Translations under genes and position numbers: made by a program
The notes under the pieces: generated by a model
Told to the model about the DNA's origin: nothing
What the model saw: the letters and a program-made list of their open reading frames with translations, nothing else
Databases searched by the model: none
In this document: positions 35,293-46,786 of the stretch, in pieces
Numbering within the stretch: position 1 is the stretch's first letter
Layout of the letters: every line of letters begins with the position of its first letter
NCBI GenBank assembly: GCA_000320545.1
Contig: ADNK01000562.1
Location: forward strand, 1 to 64,000
Direction of reading: 5' to 3'
DNA from: Bigelowiella natans CCMP2755
Lineage: Eukaryota > Cercozoa > Chlorarachniophyceae
Length of the DNA: 64,000 nucleotides

Positions 35293-38200
35293 TTAAGGAA
35301 TACTGTGACAGTCGATGCTGCACGACCTCTTATCCCCGTTCAGACCATCGATAGTCTTTATTTCTTCAGGGGTGAGATCAAAATCGAAGATGTCGTAGTT
35401 TTGCTTAATGCGATTCTCGGAGGAGGCGCGGGGGAGGGGCACAACGCCGCGCTGCACCATCCATTTTAAGATCACCTGCGCGCCGCTCTTGCCGTACTTC
35501 TCCCCGATCTCGCCCATGATAGGGTCATTGATGATGTTAAGACGGCCACGTCCGAAAGGAGAGTAGCCCATCAGCTTGATGCCGTGAGTTGTACTAAAGT
35601 CGAGGAGGCGATCACGGGTGTAGTAAGGATGCATCTCCACCTGGTTGACGGTGGGTGGAATCTCCGCAATGGAGAGAGTCTCCTTCAGGTGTCGGGTGGT
35701 CCAGTTTGCCACGCCGATCGATTTCACTACGCCGCGGCGCACCATCTCCTCAAGAGCACGCCACGTGAGTGTCCTCTTGGCCTTGTTCTCCCATCCAAAC
35801 TGCTGTGCTTCAGGCTTTCCGGGAGCTGGCCCAGGCCAGTGAATGAGCACAAGATCCACGTAGTCAAGCTGCAGACGACGGAGGGATTTCTCTACCGATT
35901 CGATGGCGGAGCTATATCCCATGTCGTTCACCCAAACCTTGGTCACCACGTAGAAGTCCTCTCGCTTCATGCCACGCGACATAGCGTCCTTCAGTGCACG
36001 GCCAACGTCGGCCTCCGACTCGTACTTGGTAGCGGTGTCGATCAACCGGTAGCTGGTGATTGATGATGTTTCCAGCAGTGAAGAAGGGGGAGAGGGAGAA
36101 CGAGACAAAGAAAAGAAGAGAGAATGAATGAGCATATACACGCAAGTGTTTTTTGTAATCTTTTTTTTTTTAAATGTCCCTCATGAATGCCGTATTCGCT
36201 TCCAAACAAAGAACAACGGAAGGAAAACACAGCATGCTGTGTTGTTGTAGATAGTGCGGTAAAGAAAAAAGCGCCGAATAACATACGACAGAGTCATGAT
36301 CGAAAGCTGCCACGTGATCCATCATGCATCTGACCCACATAGTAATACTGCACTTACCCAGCATTGATGGCTTGTGTGATCTTATCATCGCATGTGAGCG
36401 ACCCGTCTTGAGCTGTGTGGATGAGGTCGGTACCGAACCCCACTGTGATGGGCATGTCGTTGAATTCCGACTTTGGAAGGTTTTCAGGATCTGGCAGCTT
36501 CAAGGCCTCGTGGACCAGGCCTAGTGGAGGAGGAGGAAATTATGATAGTGATGAGGATGATGAGGATGATGGTGACGGTGACGGTGACGGTGACGGTGAC
36601 GGTGACGGTGACGGGTTGCAGATTTAGGAGATTGACTCCACCATTATTATTACATCATGGCAATGGCAAATGGGGGGGGGGGGGGGGGGGAGTGAGGAGA
36701 GATCACGTATGCGCAGAGCGTCTATATTCTTTGAATAAGGAATCGGTGGCAGCAGTAGCATAAATTTGCTACCGCTACTACTAGCCGTACCTTCTAGCTT
36801 GGCGAACTCCTTCATGGAAGTGACTTTAAAGTCAGGTCCTCCGTTGGAATAGTCCTGAGTGAACCTTTGATCGGGGATCGAGCACACGTACATGCCGGCA
36901 GCTTTCGCACTCCATACAGCCATCGGGGAGTCGTCGAGGACCATCACCTGATAAGAGGGAATAGGAGGAGGAGGAGGAGGAGGAAGAGGAAGAATATGGA
37001 TAAGGATGCAGATTCGTAATAATTGGATGATGAGGATAACCGACGGGGGACCTCATGGAATCGAGCAGATGCTAGGAAAGACAATATAGTTTACACACCC
37101 ACTCCCTTCCCTCTCCCCCCTCCCATAACAAAGAGAACAATGCTTATTAGTTACCCGTTTGGGGTCTGCGCCCATGCGCTCAGCGGCTAATGTGAACATC
37201 TCAGTCGATTTTTTGCCGAAATGAACCATTGCATCATCTCCGGTGATGACCACATCGAACATGTCCATGATATGCTTGTGGTTGGACATCTTGCGATCCA
37301 ATGACTCGCGGCTAGATGAGGTAGCCAAAGCGATAGGAAATCTGCAAAATATGAAACATCAGCATACGCGATCTTAGGAGGCGTCGCATCTATCGTGTGT
37401 ATCTATTTATCTATCTATCTAAATATCTATCATCTAAATTATGCTCGTTTTTCCATGTTTCTCCCTAGTGCCAGAGGGTTTGGCCTCGTCCTCATTCGCA
37501 CAGCCGTGGTGGTTAAGGCACTGACCCTTTGCTCTTGAGGTTCTTGATGAGATCTTCTGCGCCTTCAATAAGGTTCAACTTGTCGTATTTCTCCTCCATC
37601 TGATAGAAAGTTATCGAGCACAGAAATGGTCAAGATGTTGCGATGATGATGGCGGCGACGCTGATCATGAAAGTCATCTTCCTCGTCACCGATGAGACGG
37701 GACAAGGAGGTCACTGATGAAGACTTGATTGGTTGTCACATACGCAGAAAGAAAGGCGGTGAAGGAAGGAGAGGAATATGGAGAGAGTGAGGGGGAGAGA
37801 GAGTTTGAGATATTCAGATGCAGCAGTAGGTGCTCTATGCTTATATGTTCGCACTTACGAATTCGTAGTATCTCTTGATGAAGTTATCAGGATCTACGCG
37901 GTCGAGAAGGCGGTTGGAGTCAAGGATGACCTCTGCCATTCTGAAGGGAAGAAAAAGACAAAAGAATAAAAGAAGATTTGTGCTTAGAACAGGTGGCAGC
38001 AGCAGTACATGCATTTTGCATTTTGAGAATAAACGAGGAAGTTTTCAGAATAAATGAGGACGAGGAACAGCAAGCACACCACGTCTTTCCTTCTTTCCTC
38101 TCATTTATTGAATTAAACAGCGTGCAGAGTGTGTAGTTGAGCGTAACGTTGATCTCTTGTGGATAACAGCGATCACGACAACGATAAGATGTTAGTGGTG

Positions 38201-38468
38201 ATGATAAAGAAGTATAGCATGAAGTACTCTTGAGTGCGAAGCCCCATGATCTTAGAGTGGAGGTCCCAGTTAACGCCAACATTTCCTGACTTGTTGTACT
38301 TCGCAAGCGCTTGGTTGAGGCACTATTTAAACAAAACAACAGCTTCAGAGTGTGATAATTGTCGTGTGAGCATATGGGAGGAAGTGTCAGGATGGTTTAT
38401 ATTTATGTTTCAGTTCGGATCCCCCCTTCCCCCGCCTTTCTTTCATATCTCTGAGTATTATAATAATT

Positions 38469-38512
<44 letters not shown>

Positions 38513-39771
38513 CCCCCCTCCTGTCTCTCTCTCTCTCTCTCTCTCTCTCATGTCATATAAATCAAAAAATAATAATGCTCAATAATTAATTATTATGTTC
38601 AATCTGGAATGGATAGTCCCCACTCTCTCTCTATAATTGATGACTGAATCTCACCTCGTTTGAAGGCCCTTCATAGTCAAGGATGCCACCGTCCAAATCC
38701 AGGATTACTGCTTGAATTGGAACCTGCAATGATGCGATAACCAGGAAATGGTTAATTTGAGGTCTAACGAATGTTGACCCTCCAGCAGAAATCGAGGGCA
38801 TATATCATACGACCACATTGGTACTATAATCTATCCTGTTCGCCGAAGCATACAAATCTCGCCGCCGTAGTCGTCGTCATCATCATCATCATCATCATTA
38901 TCATTTCTCACCCCATTCGCCTGCTTGGCCCTCTCTGTGAGAGCTTCCAGCCCGGACACGACCGATTGCTTGGTCGGCGTATCGACGTCTGCCGTTGATG
39001 CAACAGTAGCGTACATCTTAGCGGACCGGTGGCTGCTGGGTGATGATTTGCTGTCTTGCACCCGACGTTGCATCACATGGGTCTGAGCCCTAATTAAAAC
39101 ATCATTTTTTTTTTTTTCACAGTTTGGACACTTATTTTCCAACCACCACCATCCTATCTTCCAACTATTTAATGCATGCATCCTTGCCGCACGCATATTT
39201 TATCGTATCCCAAACAGTGGACTTCAATCTTCACCGTCGCACGTCTACGCGAAGTGAATGATGTAACGTCTCTAGTGTTCCACGTTGATATGTAAATCTT
39301 TGGCATTTCTCACCTTGCTTGGTTAGCTACAAAGAGAGGCTTTCGGCTTGCAAACTGGGCAGGTATTCCCCCGACACTGCCGCATGATGCAGTGACAGTT
39401 CGCGATGTCGCTAATCCTACCTGCGCCTAATATTCAATTTATTTCATTTCCTGGTGGACCTCATTCCGTCGGGTATACCGACATATAAGCATATATAATA
39501 TGCGCATTCTCAGTAGCAGTATAGAGAATTAAAAATTATCTTTCTAAGTCATGCAAGCGTGCCCTTTTCGCACGTCGGACACAGATGTGGCTATCCTATC
39601 GCGCAGCTACGCGGCCTAATTGACTCTCCCTCTGACCCTAATTTTACGAACCTGTGGTTCTCTAGTAGTAATAACGGCAACTAGAAGAAGTGCAGCCGCC
39701 GAAACGAGCGCCGGGTACACGTAGTACTTGGGTGAGGCAGGGGAGGGACGGCCACGGGGACGTAACATCAT
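35293..39771 (-). CDS. fusion: signal anchor + HAD phosphatase + aldo-keto reductase
   Basis: One continuous spliced frame. ATG 39771 gives a membrane anchor (YYVYPALVSAAALLLVAVIT). Exon 2 (about 39320-39420) has a transit-like FASRKPLFVANQA; exon 3 (about 38900-39090) is polar and ends TERAKQANG. The HAD module follows: VILDLDGGILD (motif I, both Asp present; 38.7 kb), NWDLHSKIMGLRTQE, AEVILDSNRLLDRVDPDNF, YDKLNLIEGAEDLIKNLKSK, PIALATSSSRESL (motif II), GKKSTEMFTLAAERMG (motif III Lys) and VMVLDDSPMAVWSAKAAGM (motif IV). The exon at about 36358-36523 joins the HAD end (LVHEALKLPDPEN) to the AKR start (MPITVGFGTDL). AKR catalytic residues are all visible: Asp and Tyr of DTATKYESEADVG, Lys of VVTKVW, His of LIHWPGPAPG, then GVANWTTRHLKE and stop 35293. 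It may reduce a sugar phosphate and dephosphorylate the product to a polyol; this is inference. Confidence 0.85.
36571..36690. repeat. (GGTGAC)n hexamer and poly-G run in intron
   Basis: Seven GGTGAC units at 36571-36612 and a 19-bp G run at 36672-36690. Both lie in the intron between the HAD motif IV exon and the HAD-AKR junction exon. Confidence 0.9.
38472..38550. repeat. (CT)n microsatellite in HAD-AKR intron
   Basis: Two CT blocks split by a short C-rich interruption (about 38511-38523), in the intron between HAD motif I and the next HAD exon. Confidence 0.95.
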
Positions 39772-41023
39772 CGTGGCTCACGATTACTATGACTTAGCTC
39801 GTCGACTGGTGAATACAACGACGACGCGTGTCTTCGTTCACTCTTAGCTTGTAATTACTGTGTGATTTACGTCGTAGAAACAAAAACCCCTCAATGCTAT
39901 GATCGCGTTGCTATCGAAGTCTACGTAGAGGTCTTAGTCGTACAGATCGAGCGAAACTTTGAGATTTTAAGAAGGCTGAAGCGCAAAGTAACTCTCACTG
40001 TCAAAACTCGAATTGTGCAATATTTTGTACGTCGCTTATTACATTGATAGGGCAATTTATAAATAATTTAGAATATCCGGTATTGTTGTAGGTGCAGAAG
40101 GCATTTGATAAGTTGAAATCTCTTGGTTTGTAGACGTCGTCGTCTGCCCGAGAAAAGAACAGGAAGGAAAACGCAGGCGGCTCCACTGCGGAATGCACTG
40201 CGACAGGCGTTTCTTCTTTGAAAATATCGTGCATTGCTGCTTATTTCTCTCATTTCTCATCCAGCTACGCATTTCCTCAACAATGACCCAACGGCTGGTA
40301 AGTTCGGTCTGCCCTAAAATGTCGAGAGTTTGTCCACAGATGTATTCCCAAAATCAAGACGTATGCAGTAAAAAGTAGAGTTTGCAACTATTTTGAAGGA
40401 CCGTATGTCTGATTCCTGCAAGGCATGTGGTTAATTGAAAAAATCAGACTCAAAATGTACGTTGTTCGCTGGAGGAATTTCTATCAATGATGTAGCATGA
40501 AGGCTACGAGAATGTTTAGACGCTTTACAAGCTGTAAACCCGATCTAAAAGGCTCATAGAAACAGCAAAAGCTGATCTGACTAACCTCTGTTGGAAATAG
40601 CCTTTCGGTACCACCGGGCAATGACTACTCCTGACATCAATGATATTTCCCTTAGAAACATACGTGTCGTAGGAGTTTTGTGCAATGCGACCTCGCTACT
40701 TCGCACTCAGGAATACTATAAATATTTTAATATTTGCGACATTCTCATATGGTTGACGCATAGTAAAAAGCGAAAATGAAACGGAGGAAATCCTAGGAAA
40801 TCCTGGAAATCCTCTCCTTAAACAAAATCGCAAGCGCTTCAAGGCAAAGATCGGAATCCGTGGAACCCAGTCCGTTTGAGTGCACATGAATGGGATATTT
40901 CCTGTCGCATAGTAAAAATTGGAGTAAAGCTGAGAACGACTCGTTCCTCTTTTGACATACCACGTCGATCCTGCCCATCCTCCTCCACAGGAATACTCAG
41001 GAGAGAGAACAGAAGGAAGAAAA
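39772..41023. promoter_or_regulatory. divergent spacer HAD-AKR / PP2C
   Basis: About 1.25 kb between two divergent genes that both have N-terminal targeting segments. AT-rich, without microsatellites and without CTAG-rich words. Small open frames (about 39862-40047 and 40591-40779) show no domain. Additional 5' untranslated exons could lie here. Confidence 0.4.
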
Positions 41024-41321
41024 ATGATGATGAACTCGTCCACGACTGCTTTGTGTGTTTCTGTTGGGACATCCTTAGTCCTCCTCATGCTATTAGGAGG
41101 GCAAAGAATGCCACCACGCTCTGAGCTGAGCCTTAGTGCTACGGCATCTCGTTCCAGCCGTCTCTCCCGTGTCAGCAGCTCCCCTCACGTATCCAACTGC
41201 AATAATGCTGCACTTTCTGGAATGAAGCGAAATATGCGTTCTGTCAATGTAGCTAGCGCCGCATCTGTTTCTCCGATGACCCTAGAACCAGCATTCTCTA
41301 CTGTAAGGGGTAAATTAGAAG

Positions 41322-41362
<41 letters not shown>

Positions 41363-42985
41363 CACATGCACATGCACGCACACACAATGCACATATGTGT
41401 AAATATTCATGGACAATTATGTATGTATGCACGTTGGTTTATGAAATGAAGAAATAGCCGGAATAATAATTTCTTCTATGATACGCGAACATCTAAGGCA
41501 CTGCCCGTGAGCAAAACGAAGATCGCCTTGCTGGTTGTGTTTCTTCCCCTCATACCCCCCTTCCCTTCTCTATATGTTTACATGTATATATATAAATAAA
41601 TAAATATATATATATATATATATATAATATCTAATGATTCTTCTCTAACATATACCACTAAACGTGTAATAGCTCTTTCTCTACCTTATTTAATCGAATA
41701 TGTTGTTGTATCTTGGAATATTAGTGGTGAAAAATCCTGGGGCAGCAGATGGACAAATTGAGAACTTCTTTGCTGTCTACGATGGTCATGGAGGTATAAA
41801 TCCGAGCAGTTTCCGAAAAAACGATCAACGCATAGAGAGCAAGAATTAATAGGCTAGCGAATGATAGCTAGAAGGCCAACGATTCTAACCACCATCCGTT
41901 GGAATCCGATAATCTAGCTTTTGTTTTGCTTATTAACATTTTAAGTGGACGCCTCCTAAGTATATTGCACTTAAAACTTCCTCATCAACATATCAGGCGA
42001 CGGGACTTCGATATGGCTTGTGGACAATTTCTACAACTACATCAAGGTTGATGCTGTTAGTGAATGCGTGTAATCTGTGGTATTCGTGCGTGCTTGATTG
42101 CACCTGCACACCATGAAAACGGCCGCGCTGATTTTGCTAGCTTTGAATATGCTGGTGAGATAGTATTTAAGAAAAGAATTCTGGTATTATAGCTGGGGAA
42201 GGATGTATTGATAATGATATCATCGCGCTATTTGAGAATTTCTCGAAGATTGTGCAATTAATTTTACGGATGCTACTACTACTGCTATTACCGCTATTGC
42301 CAGGATATGTGGAGTGCTACGGACCCAAAGTCCAGCATGATTCGGTAGTCGAAGAATTAACAACTAGTCTCAGAAACACACGCGTGCAGAGCTCACATCC
42401 AGCCACATGTGCATGAACGATAATCACGCATGATCCCCGTATCTAACATCATTGTTGTATTACCTTAGAGCCTTCGAAAGTGCTGACGAAGAAATTCTCA
42501 AGGTAGGAGTGAGGAGATCGTGTTCGAGTGATAAGAATGCTTTTTAAAATATGGCGGTTAGAAATCATTGATTGCAGTCGGCATGCTTTGGTAGCTAGAT
42601 GTTTTGCCTTTGGTCCCAACTTATGCCCTTGCTTGCCCCTCGCATCAATATGTCCGTCGGTTTTTCCCAGTACAGTTCAGTTTTTCCTGGAAATAACATA
42701 AATCATACTCAATGTTTTCATGGATTTTTGTTTTCTTTCTCGTCCTCTCTCATCACACACTGCCGCTGCACTATACATGCAATTTAACAGCCACGCGGGG
42801 GTGTATTCGGAATTGGTGCTCAACGAGGCGTCGGAGGATCCAAGTGTGGATCTACGGCGGCTACCGTTGTCACGTAAGAATAATAAAAAGCAACTGCTGC
42901 AATTTTGAAGGAAAAGAAGCAAATCCTCCCGACAGTATGTATGCGTACGGCGACTTTCATGTTACGCGTAGTGCCTGTCTATGTG

Positions 42986-43025
<40 letters not shown>

Positions 43026-43101
43026 TGATGACTCCTTCCTCCATCCAGTCAGTCCGCTTTGACGGGTTAGACGCATATTCATTGTTTTATGTGTTCCTTC
43101 A

Positions 43102-43142
<41 letters not shown>

Positions 43143-43155
43143 TCCCTTTCCCTCT

Positions 43156-43191
<36 letters not shown>

Positions 43192-44109
43192 TCAACAAGG
43201 AAGGCAAGAAATACGCCGTAGTTGCAAACATCGGAGATTCTATGGTTATGAAGAAAAGTAATGGGGAGCCTCTTACGTACGTATCGACTGAACATGTTCC
43301 CGACAATGAAGAGGTCAATTTTAATAATAATTTTAATTTAATATCCCAAATATTTTGATGAATTTTAGCTTGGCTTTGAAGCAGTAAGTTACATTTCCCC
43401 TTGTACTCTCAACGTGCCCCCCGCCCTTCATTTGCTGCATCAACCTGATCATTACCACCATCATCTCTCGCTCCATTAATTAGGAACGAAAGCGTATCGA
43501 GATGTACAACCCAAACCCGAAGATGCCTCTGGTAAGTTTAGCACATGAGTTCTAACGAGATAAGAACTTTGGTCGGGCATGATAAATGCTGAATGACGTT
43601 TTCATGTCTCAAATTCTCACTAATCGAGTAGGTTCGTTACGTTGAGAACACATGGCGAGTTGGCGGTAATATTGAATTCTGTCTCTCTTACAAGTAGTGA
43701 ATTATTCGGGAGGTCTGGGCGAAAACCATAGCTCTATCTTGCTTTGCGTGATCGTTGTCGTTATACTCCCTTCGCTTTTTTTTTCAGGTCTTCTTGCTCT
43801 TTCCCGTGCTTTTGGAGACGCTTACTTGAAGCCTAGTGTAGATTTCGAAGGTAAGAAAGATAAAAGGATGAGGAGGAAGAGGAGGAAGAGAAAGGAGACA
43901 CCATTAGCGGATGGAAAGCCTACAAAAGAAGAAAGAAATCCTTCTTTTCTCCAGTGTGTGATATGTTACCTATTCTTCTTCATCTTGATATTTTTGTTGA
44001 TGATGTGGTTGAATAGGTATCGGCTATCAGGACTCCGACTACATGTCCGGCTTCGGTCTTATTGCGCGCCCTGATGTCGAGGTACAACAGCGCTTCTTCA
44101 CCCCCTTCT

Positions 44110-44208
<99 letters not shown>

Positions 44209-44624
44209 GGTACTTTTCATGATACTATCCATCGATAACAATTATAATCTCAGACAATGGTGGTGTACTCAGGTTTTGGAGCTTAACAGTGCAGATGAAT
44301 ACATGATTATCGCATCCGATGGACTTTTCGAGACCGAACTTCGTGGTGGGGGAGGCGGCCTCACCCCTGAACAAATCAGTAAGTCGTACATCGTTGTCAG
44401 TCTGTGGGGTGCGTTTCTGCTTTATCTATCCACTACATCATCTGCTATTGCAGATTCTCACCTAACCTAACCCTACTATTAATTTTTCCTTTACCAATTT
44501 AGCGGAGCTCATCAACAGCATGAAGGGATCCACCCCCGAGCAGATTAGTGCAAAGCTCGCTGCTGGTGCGCAGGCTGCAGGGTCTACCGATGATGTAACC
44601 GTGATATATGTCCCCCTCAATTAA
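41024..44624 (+). CDS. PP2C-family Ser/Thr protein phosphatase, predicted plastid-targeted
   Basis: Metal-dependent phosphatase. ATG 41024 gives MMMNSSTTALCVSVGTSLVL with LLMLLGG, a signal peptide. A long Ser/Arg-rich, acid-poor stretch follows (SASRSSRLSRVSSSPHVS type), as in bipartite leaders. Catalytic exons: IENFFAVYDGHGG (about 41.75 kb; metal Asp/Gly) joined in phase to DGTSIWLVDNFYNYIK (42.0 kb), FESADEEILK (42.48 kb), VFGIGAQRGVGGSKCGSTAA (42.8-42.87 kb), KYAVVANIGDSMVMKK (43.2 kb), ERKRIEMYNPNPKMPL (43.49 kb), GLLALSRAFGDAYLKPSVDF (43.8 kb), YQDSDYMSGFGLIARPDVE (44.03 kb), EYMIIASDGLFETEL (44.3 kb) and AGSTDDVTVIYVPLN (stop 44622-44624). The metal Asp residues in DGHGG, SDG and DDV are present, so it should be active. 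Introns carry AC, GT and CT tracts. The link between the leader exon and the DGHGG exon is not fully resolved. Confidence 0.88.
42986..43187. repeat. (GT)n, (CT)n, (GT)n microsatellites in PP2C intron
   Basis: GT tract at 42989-43022, CT tract at 43109-43155 and GT tract at 43156-43187. The last one directly abuts the acceptor of the KYAVVANIGDS exon, so microsatellite length could affect splicing. Confidence 0.95.
44116..44210. repeat. (CT)n-(GT)n-(GA)n-G run in PP2C intron
   Basis: CT repeats, then GT, then GA, then a poly-G run within about 95 bp. CT followed by GA on the same strand could pair with itself as a hairpin. Confidence 0.95.
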
Positions 44625-45729
44625 GGGGGAAAAGGAGCTTTAATAGTTCTATTCACGACGGCGACGCTACTTTAATGAGAAAGATAATCGATCTTTGGAG
44701 CAGGTTGGCTATTCAAAAGCAGCAAATTCTAGTAGATCAGGAGAGAAGGGGGACATAGATATTCTTTTAGCTCTTTGCGAATTTCTATTTGCTGTTTTTT
44801 ATTGCTGAAAACAAATACAAGGGGAAGAGGAGGAAAGCGTGGAATATGAGATGGCATGTTGAGACTCGAGGATTGTTGGAAACGATGAAGTAAAAGATAC
44901 CCACTACGTTAAATCTAGCACTGTCGTCTTATTTTATAGTTCTTCGCAGTTGTTCAAAAAGCGTGCATAGCCTGCACGTAAGTAGATGACAATTTGCGAT
45001 TATTCTAGCATTAGTTCTTGACAATGAATGCGCACCATCTGAACAGCTGCATTCAGCAATAGAGCATGTGTGTAATGGTTGATAGACGACTAGTAATATG
45101 TGACGTTACTAGTCGTTCACATGTGCCTGAATGCACATGCTAGCATGGCATGTGCCAGAGGTGCTGATACAAGATGCAGCACTAGACTAGCTAGCTAGTA
45201 GAGCATGGCTAGATCTAGAGATGGCACGTGCTAGCGAGTTGCGTTCAACATTGCTAGATTGCTAGATTGCCAGATTGGTGCAATTCACACAGCTCGCCCC
45301 ATCTCTAGATCTGTCTAAGCAACAATGGACACAGTGCTAGCAGTGCATGCGCAGCACGTCCAATGTGCACTGGCTAGCTGGTGCATGCAATGCCACAATG
45401 CTAGAATGTGTCTAATCACAAGCACATGCCGCACAGCTGCTAGCCAACAAGCATGCGGAGCAATGAGGCACCCACTAGTCCACCGTGGCACACAACACCA
45501 AGCCACATGCAGTTGGCTGCACCGACAGCTGCACAAACATGCTCACATCAGAGACGCAAGCATGTGTTTGCTCTGTGCATTTGCACATGTGGGATTCTTG
45601 TGTCCATTATTTTCACTTTCCTGCATGCGCCGCACGCGAGCGATCCAGTTTTTGCGATTTCAAGAACTTGACGTGTGCACGTGGTGAGACTGTCGTATTT
45701 GATGATGAAATGATCAAATTCTATCTTGC
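44625..45729. other. convergent 3' spacer, CTAG/GCATGC-rich
   Basis: 44625-44930 is ordinary 3' flank of the PP2C gene. 45000-45690 is dense in CTAG, GCTAGC, TCTAGA, GCATGC and TGCACATGC. TTGCTAGATTGCTAGATTG occurs at 45251-45269. The longest + frames here (45325-45754) have no domain and reflect composition. Confidence 0.6.
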
Positions 45730-45730
45730 T

Positions 45731-45880
45731 GCTTCTTGGCTAGTAGGTGGTTAAGTATATCCTAGTCCTTCCACCTCCTGCTTAACGGCTTCTATGTCAA
45801 GATCCTCAGCCACTTGACTCTTCTCATCAAACTGATATGATTATAAAACCCGAGCACACATCACAGAGTTCAATAATAAA
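45731..45880 (-). pseudogene. broken partial copy of the coiled-coil gene exon
   Basis: About 150 bp closely matches 46317-46467, the exon of the gene at 46125, covering the segment that encodes MAEDLDIEAVKREVERLG and its upstream splice site. It has substitutions, and 2 bp are missing where the parent reads TATATTTCC and the copy TATATCC. This shifts the frame inside the helix. It lacks the rest of the gene, so it is a truncated tandem duplicate in the 3' flank. Confidence 0.8.
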
Positions 45881-46124
45881 TTCCTCATTACTTATCTTTG
45901 ATCAATCTACTCCGGTTTCATCTGATATGTATTTGATTTCAATCCCTTCTCTGTAAATATAAAATATGCATGGTACGTATAAAGTGTAATCAATATTTGT
46001 CATAATCAGGTATACGGAATTTAGAACTATCGCATCAAAAGAGAAAACCTTCACTGCATCTCAGATTAGATGAGCTATCACTCAGTTTCCGTTGGCCAAC
46101 CTTCATGCATAGTCACATTCAATG
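45881..46124. other. short AT-rich spacer between pseudo-exon and gene
   Basis: About 240 bp, AT-rich, nothing recognised. It separates the broken exon copy from the stop codon of the coiled-coil gene. Confidence 0.4.
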
Positions 46125-46752
46125 TCAGACTCGTTTGCGGACGATCATAAGATAAGAGATAAGAACCGGGACATCCTCCTCTTCCCTTTCTCTGTCGTCC
46201 TCATGGCCATAGCCATGATTTCTGCTATGAAGAAGCTCAGATGGTGTAGCACTAGAAGCATCGCGAGAATGTGCGACAATTGCTTGTGAAGAAGATATTG
46301 AAGGGGTAGGGGATGGTTGCTGCTTCTTGGCTAGTAAATGGTTAAGTATATTTCCTAGTCTTTCCACCTCCCGCTTGACGGCTTCTATATCAAGATCCTC
46401 AGCCATTTGACTCTTCTCATCGAACTGATATGATGAAGATAAAAATTGAGCACATACCACAGAGTTTAACAAGAATAAAAAACCTGCCGAGAAACAAATG
46501 TAGTGGCGCTGTTCGCATCTTGTTCATGTTCATCCATTAGACTCCTGTCCTCCTTTAATGCCAAAGAGAATAGTTAGGATTAGAAATCTTGCCAGTAACA
46601 AAGAATACAATCAACAGTCTCTCACATTTGCATTCGTAGCGACCAGATCGCTACAAATGGATACATCTATGTGCACAACGACGTCGCTTGTTTACCTCGT
46701 CAGAGAATTCTTCCTCACTCTCTTCGTCTTCTGTACCATTAAGATGACACTC
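46125..46752 (-). CDS. small acidic coiled-coil protein, unknown
   Basis: Three exons join in frame: NGTEDEESEEEFSDE (about 46696-46752, after an acceptor-like TTTTGAG), EDRSLMDEHEQDANSATTF (about 46484-46554) and FDEKSQMAEDLDIEAVKREV through a predicted coiled coil, then a Ser-rich linker and an acidic tail. The gene ends VLISYLMIVRKRV at 46125. Introns are short and lack microsatellites. An upstream start exon must exist. The 76-codon frame starting MESIAGVLAEFELQIENKVW at 47017 is one candidate, but I cannot confirm a join. Family not recognised. The presence of a broken exon copy next door supports that this is a real transcribed exon. Confidence 0.5.
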
Positions 46753-46786
46753 AAAACTAGAGCGTGCTTAAATAGTTACTCAGGAT

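Noticed and set aside
36624-39196. Separate HAD gene ending before the AKR gene
   Set aside because: No stop codon and no plausible start between the modules, and the splice phases are continuous through the junction exon. A fusion is the simpler reading.
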